From the NCBI GenBank assembly GCA_002720855.1, contig PBIN01000005.1:62001-126000 (forward strand): a stretch of DNA of 64,000 bases, written 5' to 3'. Origin of the DNA: Rhodospirillaceae bacterium (GTDB lineage: Bacteria; Pseudomonadota; Alphaproteobacteria; MPNO01; UBA2964). The notes beneath the pieces were generated by a model. It worked only from the letters and a program-made list of their open reading frames with translations, made no database searches and was not told the origin of the DNA. Shown piece after piece: positions 34,612 to 42,408 of the stretch. How positions within the stretch are numbered: the first letter of the stretch is position 1; each line of letters starts with the position of its first letter. The translations under genes and the position numbers were made by a program.

Positions 34612-36137
34612 TCCTCAATATCATCCAGCGCGGACAATAGCGGCGGTTGCCCCGGCAGTTTCATTTCTTCCCAACGGTCTGCGACGCGATCATGAACAGA
34701 TTTTCGAACCATCGTTCGCACCGGAAACTCGGCGAGATGTTTGTGCGGCTTGCAGGCGTCGATCAGAGCCTTTGATCCATATGGTCTGTCTTCGGGCGGG
34801 AACTGGCTGGGGTCGAGGCCGGTGGACCATGTGCGCCGCTGTAGATCAATGTCATCCGCGGGATTGGCTCGGGTACTTAACGCCCATAGAACCTGATTGA
34901 TGTCTGTTGGGTCGACATCCTCGTCGACGGCGATAATCCATTTCGTGAAATAGGAGCCTGCCGGGCATTGTGCTGCCGCCGATAAAACCTGGGCGGTATG
35001 GCCAGCATATTGTTGCTTTATGGAGACAACCGTCATTCCCCAACTCGAAGCGGCGGCGGGGTGGCAATAGACCGACTGGACACCGGGAATGCCGAAACGA
35101 TCAAGATCATCCCAAATCGCGGCGGATCGCATGACAGCGTAATATGCACCTATTTCACAAGCGGGATAATCTGCCATTAGGGCCGCGGTCATGATCGGTT
35201 GTTTGCGCATATGCAGCGCTTTGACGTCGATAACCGGCTGTGGAGATTCAGGGCGTCCGTAATAGCCGGTAAACTCACCGAGCGGACCTTCCATAGCGAG
35301 GTCGTCCTTTGAAACTGTCCCCTCAATGACAATTTCTGCGCGCGCGGGGATGGGCAATGATGTGGCAACACCGTCGGTTAGTTCCATTGGCGAACCCACA
35401 AGCCCCCCAATTATATCGAGCTCCGACACGTCACTGCCATAAGATTGCGCAGCCACCATAAAGGGCACGGGATCAATGCCGTAAGCGACGACAACCTCAC
35501 AATCTTTGCCGCGTGCCCACCAGGCTTCACGATCCAGCAAGCCGTGCTTGCCGGGGGAACAGTACATGCCAACCCGGCGGGGGCCATGCAGCATTTGTCG
35601 ATAACAGCCAACATTAATGCGGCCGCTTTCGGGGTCCTGTGTGAAGGTAATGTCTCCTGTTCCGATATATTTTCCACCGTCACGAGGCCAGAAATGTGGT
35701 ACGGGGAGTTGCGTTAAATCAATTTCGTCACCGGTAATTACTATCTCGTTGACCGGTGCAGTATCCGAGGGCACATCAACCGGTGCCAAAGTGCGTTTGC
35801 TGCGATCGCGGGTTGCTAGGATGAGCTCCCGCGTTGAGAGATCTGGATCCAGGCCGACGGCCAGTGCGTACCGTCTGTTGCTGGCACCGAGCATATTGCT
35901 GAGGATACTGGTACCACTTGCATCGTTCTCAAGGTTTTCGAACAGAAGGGCCGGAGAATTTTCGTCCTGTGCAACCATATAGGTCGCCGCAGCCAATTCC
36001 TCCTGCACATCAACGGGTGCCGCAATGCGAAGCAGGCCGCCATCTGACTCAATTGCACCCATCCACTCACGTAAATCGCGTGGGCCCCGTTGGTTATCGG
36101 TAGCATACGTAGAAGAAGGTTTTGAAGTTTTTGTCAT
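34608..36137 (-). CDS. UbiD family prenylated-FMN-dependent decarboxylase
   Basis: A 509-residue UbiD-family protein. The reactive triad appears as Arg180 (NVGCYRQMLH), Glu283 and Glu288 (MEGPLGEFTGYYG). The cofactor-contact segment is CSPGKHGLLD, and the C-terminal acceptor region has RPYGSKALIDACKPH. Together with the other two paralogues in the window it shows that several acids are (de)carboxylated, or that the paralogues have diverged. It is convergent with the propeller gene (4-bp overlap) and divergent from the VOC gene (118 bp apart). Substrate unknown. Confidence 0.93.
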   Translation of the reverse strand: MTKTSKPSSTYATDNQRGPRDLREWMGAIESDGGLLRIAAPVDVQEELAAATYMVAQDENSPALLFENLENDASGTSILSNMLGASNRRYALAVGLDPDLSTRELILATRDRSKRTLAPVDVPSDTAPVNEIVITGDEIDLTQLPVPHFWPRDGGKYIGTGDITFTQDPESGRINVGCYRQMLHGPRRVGMYCSPGKHGLLDREAWWARGKDCEVVVAYGIDPVPFMVAAQSYGSDVSELDIIGGLVGSPMELTDGVATSLPIPARAEIVIEGTVSKDDLAMEGPLGEFTGYYGRPESPQPVIDVKALHMRKQPIMTAALMADYPACEIGAYYAVMRSAAIWDDLDRFGIPGVQSVYCHPAAASSWGMTVVSIKQQYAGHTAQVLSAAAQCPAGSYFTKWIIAVDEDVDPTDINQVLWALSTRANPADDIDLQRRTWSTGLDPSQFPPEDRPYGSKALIDACKPHKHLAEFPVRTMVRKSVHDRVADRWEEMKLPGQPPLLSALDDIED

Positions 36138-36255
36138 TGGCCGACTGTGCCATGGGCTCTCGTTTGACGCAAAGGTCGTCGGTAGTGATGCTTCCTGTTC
36201 GCGTCAATCTCTTATAGTCTTTTAATCAATATCGTTGCTTCAGGAGGTTTAAGCC

Positions 36256-36690
36256 ATGCCCATCTTGACCCGCGTCGATCATCTCAATGTCCAGGTCCCA
36301 CCAGATAAAGAGGAGGATGCGTTAACATTCTATCGTGACCTCGTCGGCTTCAAACAACTCAAAAAACCGGATAGCCTTGGGCCGCGTGGCGGACATTTTT
36401 GTATCTCGGAAAACCCCTGGTACGAGCTCCATGTTGGTATCGCACGGGGAACAAACTCCGCGGATATCGATTTTAAGAATACGTTGCGCAACCATCTCGC
36501 ATTCCAGGTCGAAAACTTATTGGTCGCCCGTGAAAAATTCGAGGGCGCAGGGATAGAAATTATCGAAGCAGAGGCGTCCTATTCTAAAGAGCGGGATTTC
36601 CATCAGGACCGCTTTTTCATCCGTGATCCCGGCGGGAACCTTCTCGAAATAATGGAAGTTCGCCGCGAATATGACGCGGTTCCACATTAA
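36256..36690 (+). CDS. VOC family (glyoxalase/dioxygenase-like) protein
   Basis: A 144-residue vicinal-oxygen-chelate protein with two beta-alpha-beta-beta-beta modules. The start is MPILTRVDHLNVQVP with the metal-ligand His9; the second half has LRNHLAFQVENLLVA and the closing FFIRDPGGNLLEIMEV, whose Glu is a likely ligand. VOC members include extradiol dioxygenases, glyoxalases and resistance proteins. A strong GGAGG Shine-Dalgarno sequence precedes the ATG. It lies 71 bp before the Rieske oxygenase genes, so a role in aromatic breakdown is plausible but unproven. Confidence 0.9.
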   Translation: MPILTRVDHLNVQVPPDKEEDALTFYRDLVGFKQLKKPDSLGPRGGHFCISENPWYELHVGIARGTNSADIDFKNTLRNHLAFQVENLLVAREKFEGAGIEIIEAEASYSKERDFHQDRFFIRDPGGNLLEIMEVRREYDAVPH

Positions 36691-36761
36691 GTATCTGAAT
36701 TTCTTTACCTTTGCGATAAATTCGGTATACAAAGCGCACTTTAAATTACCGCTGGGCTGTT

Positions 36762-38042
36762 GTGACTGAGTCCCCGTTTATCATTGATCGACCCGAGGAA
36801 ATGGTGTTTCGGCTAAATCGCCGAACGTTGGCCGATCCTGAGATCCTGACGCGTGAACTTACAGCGATATTTGATAAATCCTGGATTTACTGTGGTCATG
36901 AATCTGAGATCACGAAACCGGGTGATTTTTGCACACGAGATGTCGGCGGAAGGCCGGTAATATTTTGCCGGGATAGCAGCGGGGATATTCGCGTTTTTCT
37001 CAATGCCTGTCGGCATCGTGCTGCTATCGTGTGCCGCGAAGCTTGCGGGAATACCCGTCGATATAACTGTTTCTATCATGGCTGGAGCTATAATCGGGAT
37101 GGCAAGCTTGTTGGTGTTCCGGGGGAAGATGCCTACCCGCCGGGCTTCGATAAGTCGGAATTTTCCCTCGCCGAGCCGTCACACGTAGGATCCTACCGCG
37201 GGTTCTGGTTCATAAGTTTTAATCCTGACGTTGCTGATCTTGAGGACTATCTCGCAGGCGCGAAGGAATATATCGACCTTGTTGCCGACCAATCGCCGAG
37301 TGGGCAGATGCAGGTTATTCAGGGAACTCAAGAGTACGATATTCGCGCCAACTGGAAGCTATTGGTCGAAAATAGTTTCGACGACTATCACCTTTTATCG
37401 ACGCACAAGACCTGGCTGGATTATATGAAAGATTCCGGCGTTCAGGTGGAACCGCCAAGAGGACAGGGTCTTCTCCTCCCGTCGAAGGGAGTTGGCAAGG
37501 GCCTGGGTAACGGTCACGCTGTAATTGATAACATCAATTTTCGGGGTCGGCCCGTAGCCAAATGGATTTCGATTTATGGCGAAGAGGCGAAGGCAGAAAT
37601 AGATGAAATCAGGGCCGAGTTGGTAGAAAGGCTTGGCGAACGGCGCGCAGCACGGGTAGCGGACACCAATCGCAATCTGGTCGTGTTTCCTAATCTCGTT
37701 ATCAATGACGGTTCGTCCGTGACTATCCGGACATTTTGGCCGGTTGCAGCGGATCACATGAAGGTCACTGCGTGGGCGCTTGGAACAAAGGAAGAATCTG
37801 AAGCAGCCCGCGCGCGTCGCCTCGATAGTTTTCTGACTTTTTATGGCCCCGGCGGTTTTGCAACGCCCGATGATGTTGAAGCTCTCGAGGCGGTTCAGGC
37901 CGGCCTCGCGACGTGGCGCGAAACCGAATGGTCGGAAATGACCAGGGGTCTCAATAAGGAAGGCGACCAACTCAACACAGATGAAGAACACTTGCGCGCA
38001 TTTTGGCGTGAATGGAATAACTTAATGACGGCCGACGCATGA
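36762..38042 (+). CDS. Rieske non-heme iron ring-hydroxylating oxygenase, alpha subunit
   Basis: A 426-residue terminal oxygenase alpha subunit. The Rieske [2Fe-2S] cluster ligands are Cys83-X-His85 (ACRHRA) and Cys103-X2-His106 (CFYHGWSY). The mononuclear iron is held by His210 and His215 (DDYHLLSTH), with Asp207 as the electron-transfer bridge. Such enzymes cis-dihydroxylate aromatic rings, or demethylate and deaminate. It starts with GTG at 36762 and overlaps the beta-subunit ATG by 4 bp (ATGA). No ferredoxin or reductase gene is adjacent, so electrons must come from elsewhere. Substrate unknown; benzoate- or phthalate-like acids fit the neighbourhood. Confidence 0.93.
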   Translation: MTESPFIIDRPEEMVFRLNRRTLADPEILTRELTAIFDKSWIYCGHESEITKPGDFCTRDVGGRPVIFCRDSSGDIRVFLNACRHRAAIVCREACGNTRRYNCFYHGWSYNRDGKLVGVPGEDAYPPGFDKSEFSLAEPSHVGSYRGFWFISFNPDVADLEDYLAGAKEYIDLVADQSPSGQMQVIQGTQEYDIRANWKLLVENSFDDYHLLSTHKTWLDYMKDSGVQVEPPRGQGLLLPSKGVGKGLGNGHAVIDNINFRGRPVAKWISIYGEEAKAEIDEIRAELVERLGERRAARVADTNRNLVVFPNLVINDGSSVTIRTFWPVAADHMKVTAWALGTKEESEAARARRLDSFLTFYGPGGFATPDDVEALEAVQAGLATWRETEWSEMTRGLNKEGDQLNTDEEHLRAFWREWNNLMTADA

Positions 38043-38530
38043 GTGCTGTCGATATATCCCGTCATGATGTTGAAGAGTTTCTCTTTGAAGAAGCGGCACT
38101 TCTCGATGAATGGCGTCTCGATGAGTGGCTGGAGCTGCTGACCGAAGATGCAACGTATCAGATTCCTTCGAATGATGCGCCGGACAGCGATGCCCGAAAT
38201 GCTTTGTTTTTAATTGCTGATGATGCGCCAAGGATAAAAGCACGGGTAAAGAGGCTTAATGATAGTGAAGCCCATGCAGAGTCACCGCGAAGCCGAACAC
38301 GACGTTTGATCGCAAACGTCCGAATTACAAACCGTGACAAGGATATCCTCTCGGTTTCAGCAAATTTCTCAGTATTTCGGTACCGCCGGAACGCTCCGCT
38401 CAGGCAATATGTAGGGCGTTACGAGTATCAACTGAATGCGACGGGTGAGGCGCTTCGTATTGCCGAGCGGCGCGTTATTCTCGACCCGACCGAGCTGGGA
38501 ACGCTCGGGGCCGTGAGTTTTATCCTCTAA
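38039..38530 (+). CDS. Ring-hydroxylating dioxygenase beta subunit
   Basis: A 163-residue small subunit with the SnoaL-like/cystatin fold: EEFLFEEAALLDEWRLDEWLELLTEDATYQIP at the start and EYQLNATGEALRIAERRVILDPTELG near the end. It is structural in alpha3-beta3 oxygenases such as benzoate or naphthalene dioxygenase. The ATG overlaps the alpha-subunit stop, giving tight coupling. Presence of a beta subunit narrows the alpha subunit to the alpha-beta class. Confidence 0.92.
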   Translation: MSAVDISRHDVEEFLFEEAALLDEWRLDEWLELLTEDATYQIPSNDAPDSDARNALFLIADDAPRIKARVKRLNDSEAHAESPRSRTRRLIANVRITNRDKDILSVSANFSVFRYRRNAPLRQYVGRYEYQLNATGEALRIAERRVILDPTELGTLGAVSFIL

Positions 38531-38628
38531 CTGGATTAAAACGACGTTTTTGACAGCATCAGCTATATTGACATTAGTGTCTTGAAACCAAATCTGAGTA
38601 GGGCATCAGAAATTTTGGAGTTGCCAAA

Positions 38629-39776
38629 ATGCCATTCCACCCAACCCGAATTATCGTCGCCGGTACCCTCGCATTTGCGCTTGTCGCCATGGCATGCACG
38701 CCGAAAACGTTACCGGCCAAAACCGTAAAATCGCAACTTCACAATTTCCGCGTTGTGGAACTTGCCAAAGGATTGGAGCATCCCTGGAGTATCGCGTTTT
38801 GTCAGGGAAAGAGATGCTTATCACGGAGCGGGCGGGTCGATTACGTCTGTACAAGAATGGTCAACTTGATCCAAAGCCGATTGCAAATGTTCCTCGTGTT
38901 GTCGATAGCGGGCAGGGTGGATTGCTCGACGTCGTTTTGCATCCGAAATTCTCTGAAAATAATCTGATTTATCTGGCCTACGCGGCGCGTGGACAAGGTG
39001 GCGTAAATACCCGCGTGACACGCCACCGGTTTGATCAGAAGGCACTTGCTCTGAAAGACCAAAAGCTGATTTTTGACGCGACGCCGAGAACATTTGGTGG
39101 GCGTCATTTTGGCGGGCGGATGGTTTTTGATCGACAGGGGTTCCTCTATATCACGACGGGTGATCGCGGCGATATGGATCGCGCTCAAAATGTCGCCGAC
39201 CACTCCGGGTCAGTCATTCGCTTGCACGATGATGGGCGCGTTCCCAATGATAATCCGCTAATCAACCGGTCTGGAGCGAAGCCCGAAATTTACAGCTTTG
39301 GCCATCGCAACCCGCAGGGTATGGCGCTTCACCCTCAAACCGGGGCGGTATGGACGCATGAGCATGGGGCGCGAGGCGGTGACGAAGTCAATGTGGTTCG
39401 AAAAGGACGCAACTACGGCTGGCCGGTGATCACACACGGTATCGATTACGACGGGTCAAAAATTGGCATCGGAAAATCGGCGCCGGGTATGGAACAGCCA
39501 CTTTATTATTGGGTCCCCTCCATTGCCCCATCGGGGACAACATTCTATAGCGGCGACAAGTTTCCGAAATGGAACAAGAGTCTGTTCGTCGGTGCACTTC
39601 GTGACGAAGCACTTGTGCGATTAGAACTCGACGGTGAACGCGTTACCGGCGAAGAACGTTTGCTCGTAGAGGCGCTCGGGCGTGTTCGCGACGTACGTGT
39701 TGGACCAGACGGTTTTCTGTATTTGGCGACAGATGACAGCGACGGCAGAATTGTCAGGCTGGAACCCGTTAACTAG
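38629..39776 (+). pseudogene. PQQ-dependent sugar dehydrogenase-like (YliI/Gdh-B) gene with a one-base frameshift
   Basis: The first part (38629-38800) encodes a lipoprotein-type signal (LAFALVAMACTPK, Cys24) and LEHPWSIAF, the normal opening of soluble aldose/PQQ dehydrogenases. At TTTT (38797-38800) the frame breaks. The remainder lies one frame over: KEMLITERAGRLRL, GQGGLLDVVLHPKF, FGHRNPQGMALHP, EHGARGGDEVN and a complete C-terminus at 39776. One extra T restores a 382-residue protein reading ...AFLSGKEM, exactly the family pattern. So this is either a recent deletion or a homopolymer sequencing error. The intact product would be a periplasmic aldose dehydrogenase. Confidence 0.85.
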
Positions 39777-39782
39777 CTGTTC

Positions 39783-41318
39783 CTATTTGAACATGTCTTC
39801 CGGCAGGAAGTCCTCGAGATCGACGCTGTCGAAGTTCTTCGGCATCGCCCGTGCAAATCTTTCTCGCTGATCAGGGCGGCTCGCCGCCGGCATCGTCGCA
39901 TCCACCAGCCACTTTGTACCCATACGCTCGAATTGGTGCCCGCCATCAGGAACGGGTGAGACCTTATCGAGCGCAAAGGTGCGCGTGTTGGGAATGAGAA
40001 CAACATCATCTGCTGCATTCACCCGTGTGGTCATCGACCACATGACCTGCCGTAAATCATTGGCATCAATATCTTCATCGACGGCGATCGCAATCTTGGG
40101 ATGGAGGTAAGGACCAGAAAGAGCTGCCAATAAGGCGGTTTTCGCTTGCCCGGAGATTTTTGGCCGTAACTTGATGATAATCATCATTAATCCGGCAGCG
40201 GCATGACAACGAACATCAAGAATATCCATGCCACCTTCGACCTTGCTCAAATGGTCCCAGGTCGCCAGTTCAATCCCGATGCCGGTTGTCGCTTGCGTAC
40301 AGGTGATTGGTGCGCCGCAGTGAAGCGCATAATAAATGGGATCCCGGCGATGCGTAATCGCTTTGACGTGAAACACCTCGCATTCATCTGCTTCAGCATA
40401 GGTGCCGGGCACTTCGCCAAAGGGTCCCTCATGACGAAGCTCACCGGGAATAAGTTCACCTTCGATGATGACTTCCGCGTCAGCAGGAACTTCCATGTCG
40501 ATTGTCTCACATTTGACAAGCCGGATTGGATCGCCAAGGACGCCGCCAGCGACCGCTAACTCATCGACGCCGAACGTCGTGGTATAGGCTGAGCCAAACC
40601 AGACCGCGGGGTGTGCGCCAATCGCGACGGCAACGGGCATCGGTTCGTTTCTGGCAACATATTTGTCATGTATCCGACGCGCTTGCCGCGGCAGAATCAA
40701 GAAGCCAGTGGTGCGTTCGTCAAAAACCTGCTGGCGATGGATCGACATATTGCGAATGCCTGTGTCGGGGTCTTTCATAATCGCCATGCCTGCTGGGATG
40801 AAAGGTCCGCCGTCGTCTTCGGAAATGGTGACGACCGGAATGTCATAAAGCGACGCTTCATCTCCAATCTTGATGACTTCTTTACAAGGGGCGGTATCCG
40901 CTTCCTGCATCACAGGCTCAATAGGTTTGGCGACCTTGCGGAGCATTCCTTCGAGGAATTCGTCCTCGGTCAAGTTAACGCCCATTGCCCATTTCGTGCG
41001 GTCGGTAAAAATTTGGCTGCAGGCTTGCCAACCCGGATGACCTTCAATGTTGTCGAAAATCGTCGCTTTTCCGTGTTGATCGTATGTTTTCCATTCGATC
41101 GCAGACAAGTTGGTCGCGGGATCAACAGGTTTGCTTACCCGGACCATTTCACCGGTTTCCTCAAGTTTTTGGAGATAGCCTCGTAGTCCCTGATCTTGAA
41201 GGTTTTGGGCTCGTTTGGCCTGATTTTCTTTGTCTTTGTTCTTCTGCGCGTCGCGTTTGTCGATCTCGCCTTCCTTCTTTAAATCTCCCATAAAACCACG
41301 CAAGCCATCGTCACCCAT
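39783..41318 (-). CDS. UbiD family decarboxylase with duplicated N-terminal motif
   Basis: A 511-residue UbiD-family protein. The triad is Arg195 (MSIHRQQV), Glu297 and Glu302 (HEGPFGEVPGTY). Ahead of the usual start is an added 43 residues that repeat the entry motif: GLRGFMGDLKKEGEI at 5-19 resembles GLRGYLQKLEETGEM at 44-58, with a Lys/Asp/Gln-rich linker between. A strong AAGGAG site supports the start at 41318. It is the third UbiD paralogue. It is transcribed toward the sugar dehydrogenase-like gene, their stops being 6 bp apart. An upstream hairpin separates it from the enoyl-CoA hydratase gene. Confidence 0.92.
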   Translation of the reverse strand: MGDDGLRGFMGDLKKEGEIDKRDAQKNKDKENQAKRAQNLQDQGLRGYLQKLEETGEMVRVSKPVDPATNLSAIEWKTYDQHGKATIFDNIEGHPGWQACSQIFTDRTKWAMGVNLTEDEFLEGMLRKVAKPIEPVMQEADTAPCKEVIKIGDEASLYDIPVVTISEDDGGPFIPAGMAIMKDPDTGIRNMSIHRQQVFDERTTGFLILPRQARRIHDKYVARNEPMPVAVAIGAHPAVWFGSAYTTTFGVDELAVAGGVLGDPIRLVKCETIDMEVPADAEVIIEGELIPGELRHEGPFGEVPGTYAEADECEVFHVKAITHRRDPIYYALHCGAPITCTQATTGIGIELATWDHLSKVEGGMDILDVRCHAAAGLMMIIIKLRPKISGQAKTALLAALSGPYLHPKIAIAVDEDIDANDLRQVMWSMTTRVNAADDVVLIPNTRTFALDKVSPVPDGGHQFERMGTKWLVDATMPAASRPDQRERFARAMPKNFDSVDLEDFLPEDMFK

Positions 41319-41364
41319 CAGGGTCTCCTTACAAAAAAATTTCGAATGCTATTGTTTTAGAAGA

Positions 41365-41392
41365 GAAATCGAGGCGTTTCCACCTCGATTTC
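41365..41392 (-). terminator. Terminator-like hairpin after the enoyl-CoA hydratase gene
   Basis: GAAATCGAGG (41365-41374) pairs perfectly with CCTCGATTTC (41383-41392), a 10-bp stem with an 8-base loop. On the minus strand it follows the hydratase stop by a few bases and is followed by TCTTCT. It may limit read-through into the UbiD gene. Confidence 0.5.
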
Positions 41393-41397
41393 GGTTG

Positions 41398-42249
41398 TTA
41401 TTGACCTTTGAAGTTCGCGCGATGTCCTTCCTTGAAGGCCTGCAGCCCAGCTGCACGGTCTTCTGAGAAGTTTAGCATATGGGCAAGATCGCCTTCACCG
41501 AGGAAGCCATTGAAACGGCTTTGATCCAGGCCGCGATTGATTGCTTGTTTGCTCATCATGACGCCCAACGGTCCATTCTTTGCAATTTCAGCGACAATTT
41601 CCTTTGCTTTCTTGACCGCCTTACCAGCCGGGACCACGTGATTTACGATGCGATACTCCTTCGCTTCGTCGGCCTTGAGACGGCGGCCTGTCCAAATCAT
41701 TTCCTTTGCCAGCGCCGGGCCGATCAAACGCGGCAGGTTCTGAGTACCCCCACCACCCGGTATCAGGCTGTGACGAACTTCTGGAAGGCCGAACTGCGCA
41801 TTTTCACCGGCGACGATGAAATCGCCCCACATAGCGGTCTCGAAGCCACCTCCCAAGCAATAGCCTTCAACCGCGGATATCACGGGTTTCGTATAAAAAC
41901 ACAAAATTCGATATAGCTGCCGGTTTGGGGCAATATTGAAACGTTCGCGATACATATCAAACCGGTCTTCGGGTTTGCTTCCCATTCGGCCCAGATCGGC
42001 ACCGGCGCAGAAAGCCCGCTCGTTGCCACTGAGGATGACGGCAACGATCTTACGGTCTGTTTCGACATCAACGAGAACATTGCCAATCTCCTGTGCCATT
42101 TCGATATTCATCGCGTTCAGAAATTCCGGCCTGTTGAGCTGAATATTGCAGATGCCGTTCCGCTTATTCACCAGGATATATTTGTATTTTGATTTGCGTT
42201 TCGCTTTCCTGGCTGGTGCTTTTTTCTTTGCCGCTGGTTTCTTGGCCAT
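41398..42249 (-). CDS. Enoyl-CoA hydratase with a Lys/Ala-rich N-terminal tail
   Basis: A 283-residue crotonase-fold enzyme with both hydratase glutamates: Glu137 in GGGFETAMW and Glu157 in FGLPEVRH. CAGAD (81-85) and GGG (133-135) form the oxyanion hole, and IPGGGGTQNLPRLIG is the usual loop. It would hydrate a 2-enoyl-CoA in fatty or aromatic acid breakdown. The first 23 residues (AKKPAAKKKAPARKAKRKS) are a basic low-complexity tail resembling histone H1-like nucleic-acid-binding tails, not a signal peptide. The start at 42249 has GGGGAGA upstream; an ATG six codons earlier is also possible. It is divergent from the aldehyde dehydrogenase gene, with 159 bp between the starts. Confidence 0.92.
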   Translation of the reverse strand: MAKKPAAKKKAPARKAKRKSKYKYILVNKRNGICNIQLNRPEFLNAMNIEMAQEIGNVLVDVETDRKIVAVILSGNERAFCAGADLGRMGSKPEDRFDMYRERFNIAPNRQLYRILCFYTKPVISAVEGYCLGGGFETAMWGDFIVAGENAQFGLPEVRHSLIPGGGGTQNLPRLIGPALAKEMIWTGRRLKADEAKEYRIVNHVVPAGKAVKKAKEIVAEIAKNGPLGVMMSKQAINRGLDQSRFNGFLGEGDLAHMLNFSEDRAAGLQAFKEGHRANFKGQ

Positions 42250-42408
42250 TTGTCGATTTCTCCCCATTGGATCTAATTTGAAGCGCGATCTTCGGAGCAG
42301 GGGAGCAGTACGTCAACCACCAGCGGCAAAAGAGAGATTGGCGTATGGCGCTTGTTCCTGGGCTGGGCTATACAAAGCGCAACATTTTTGACCGGAGCGA
42401 AAGGCGTC

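Noticed and set aside
38550-38574. Two TTGACA hexamers upstream of the sugar dehydrogenase gene as a promoter
   Set aside because: Neither is followed at 16-18 bases by a good -10 hexamer, so no promoter was called.
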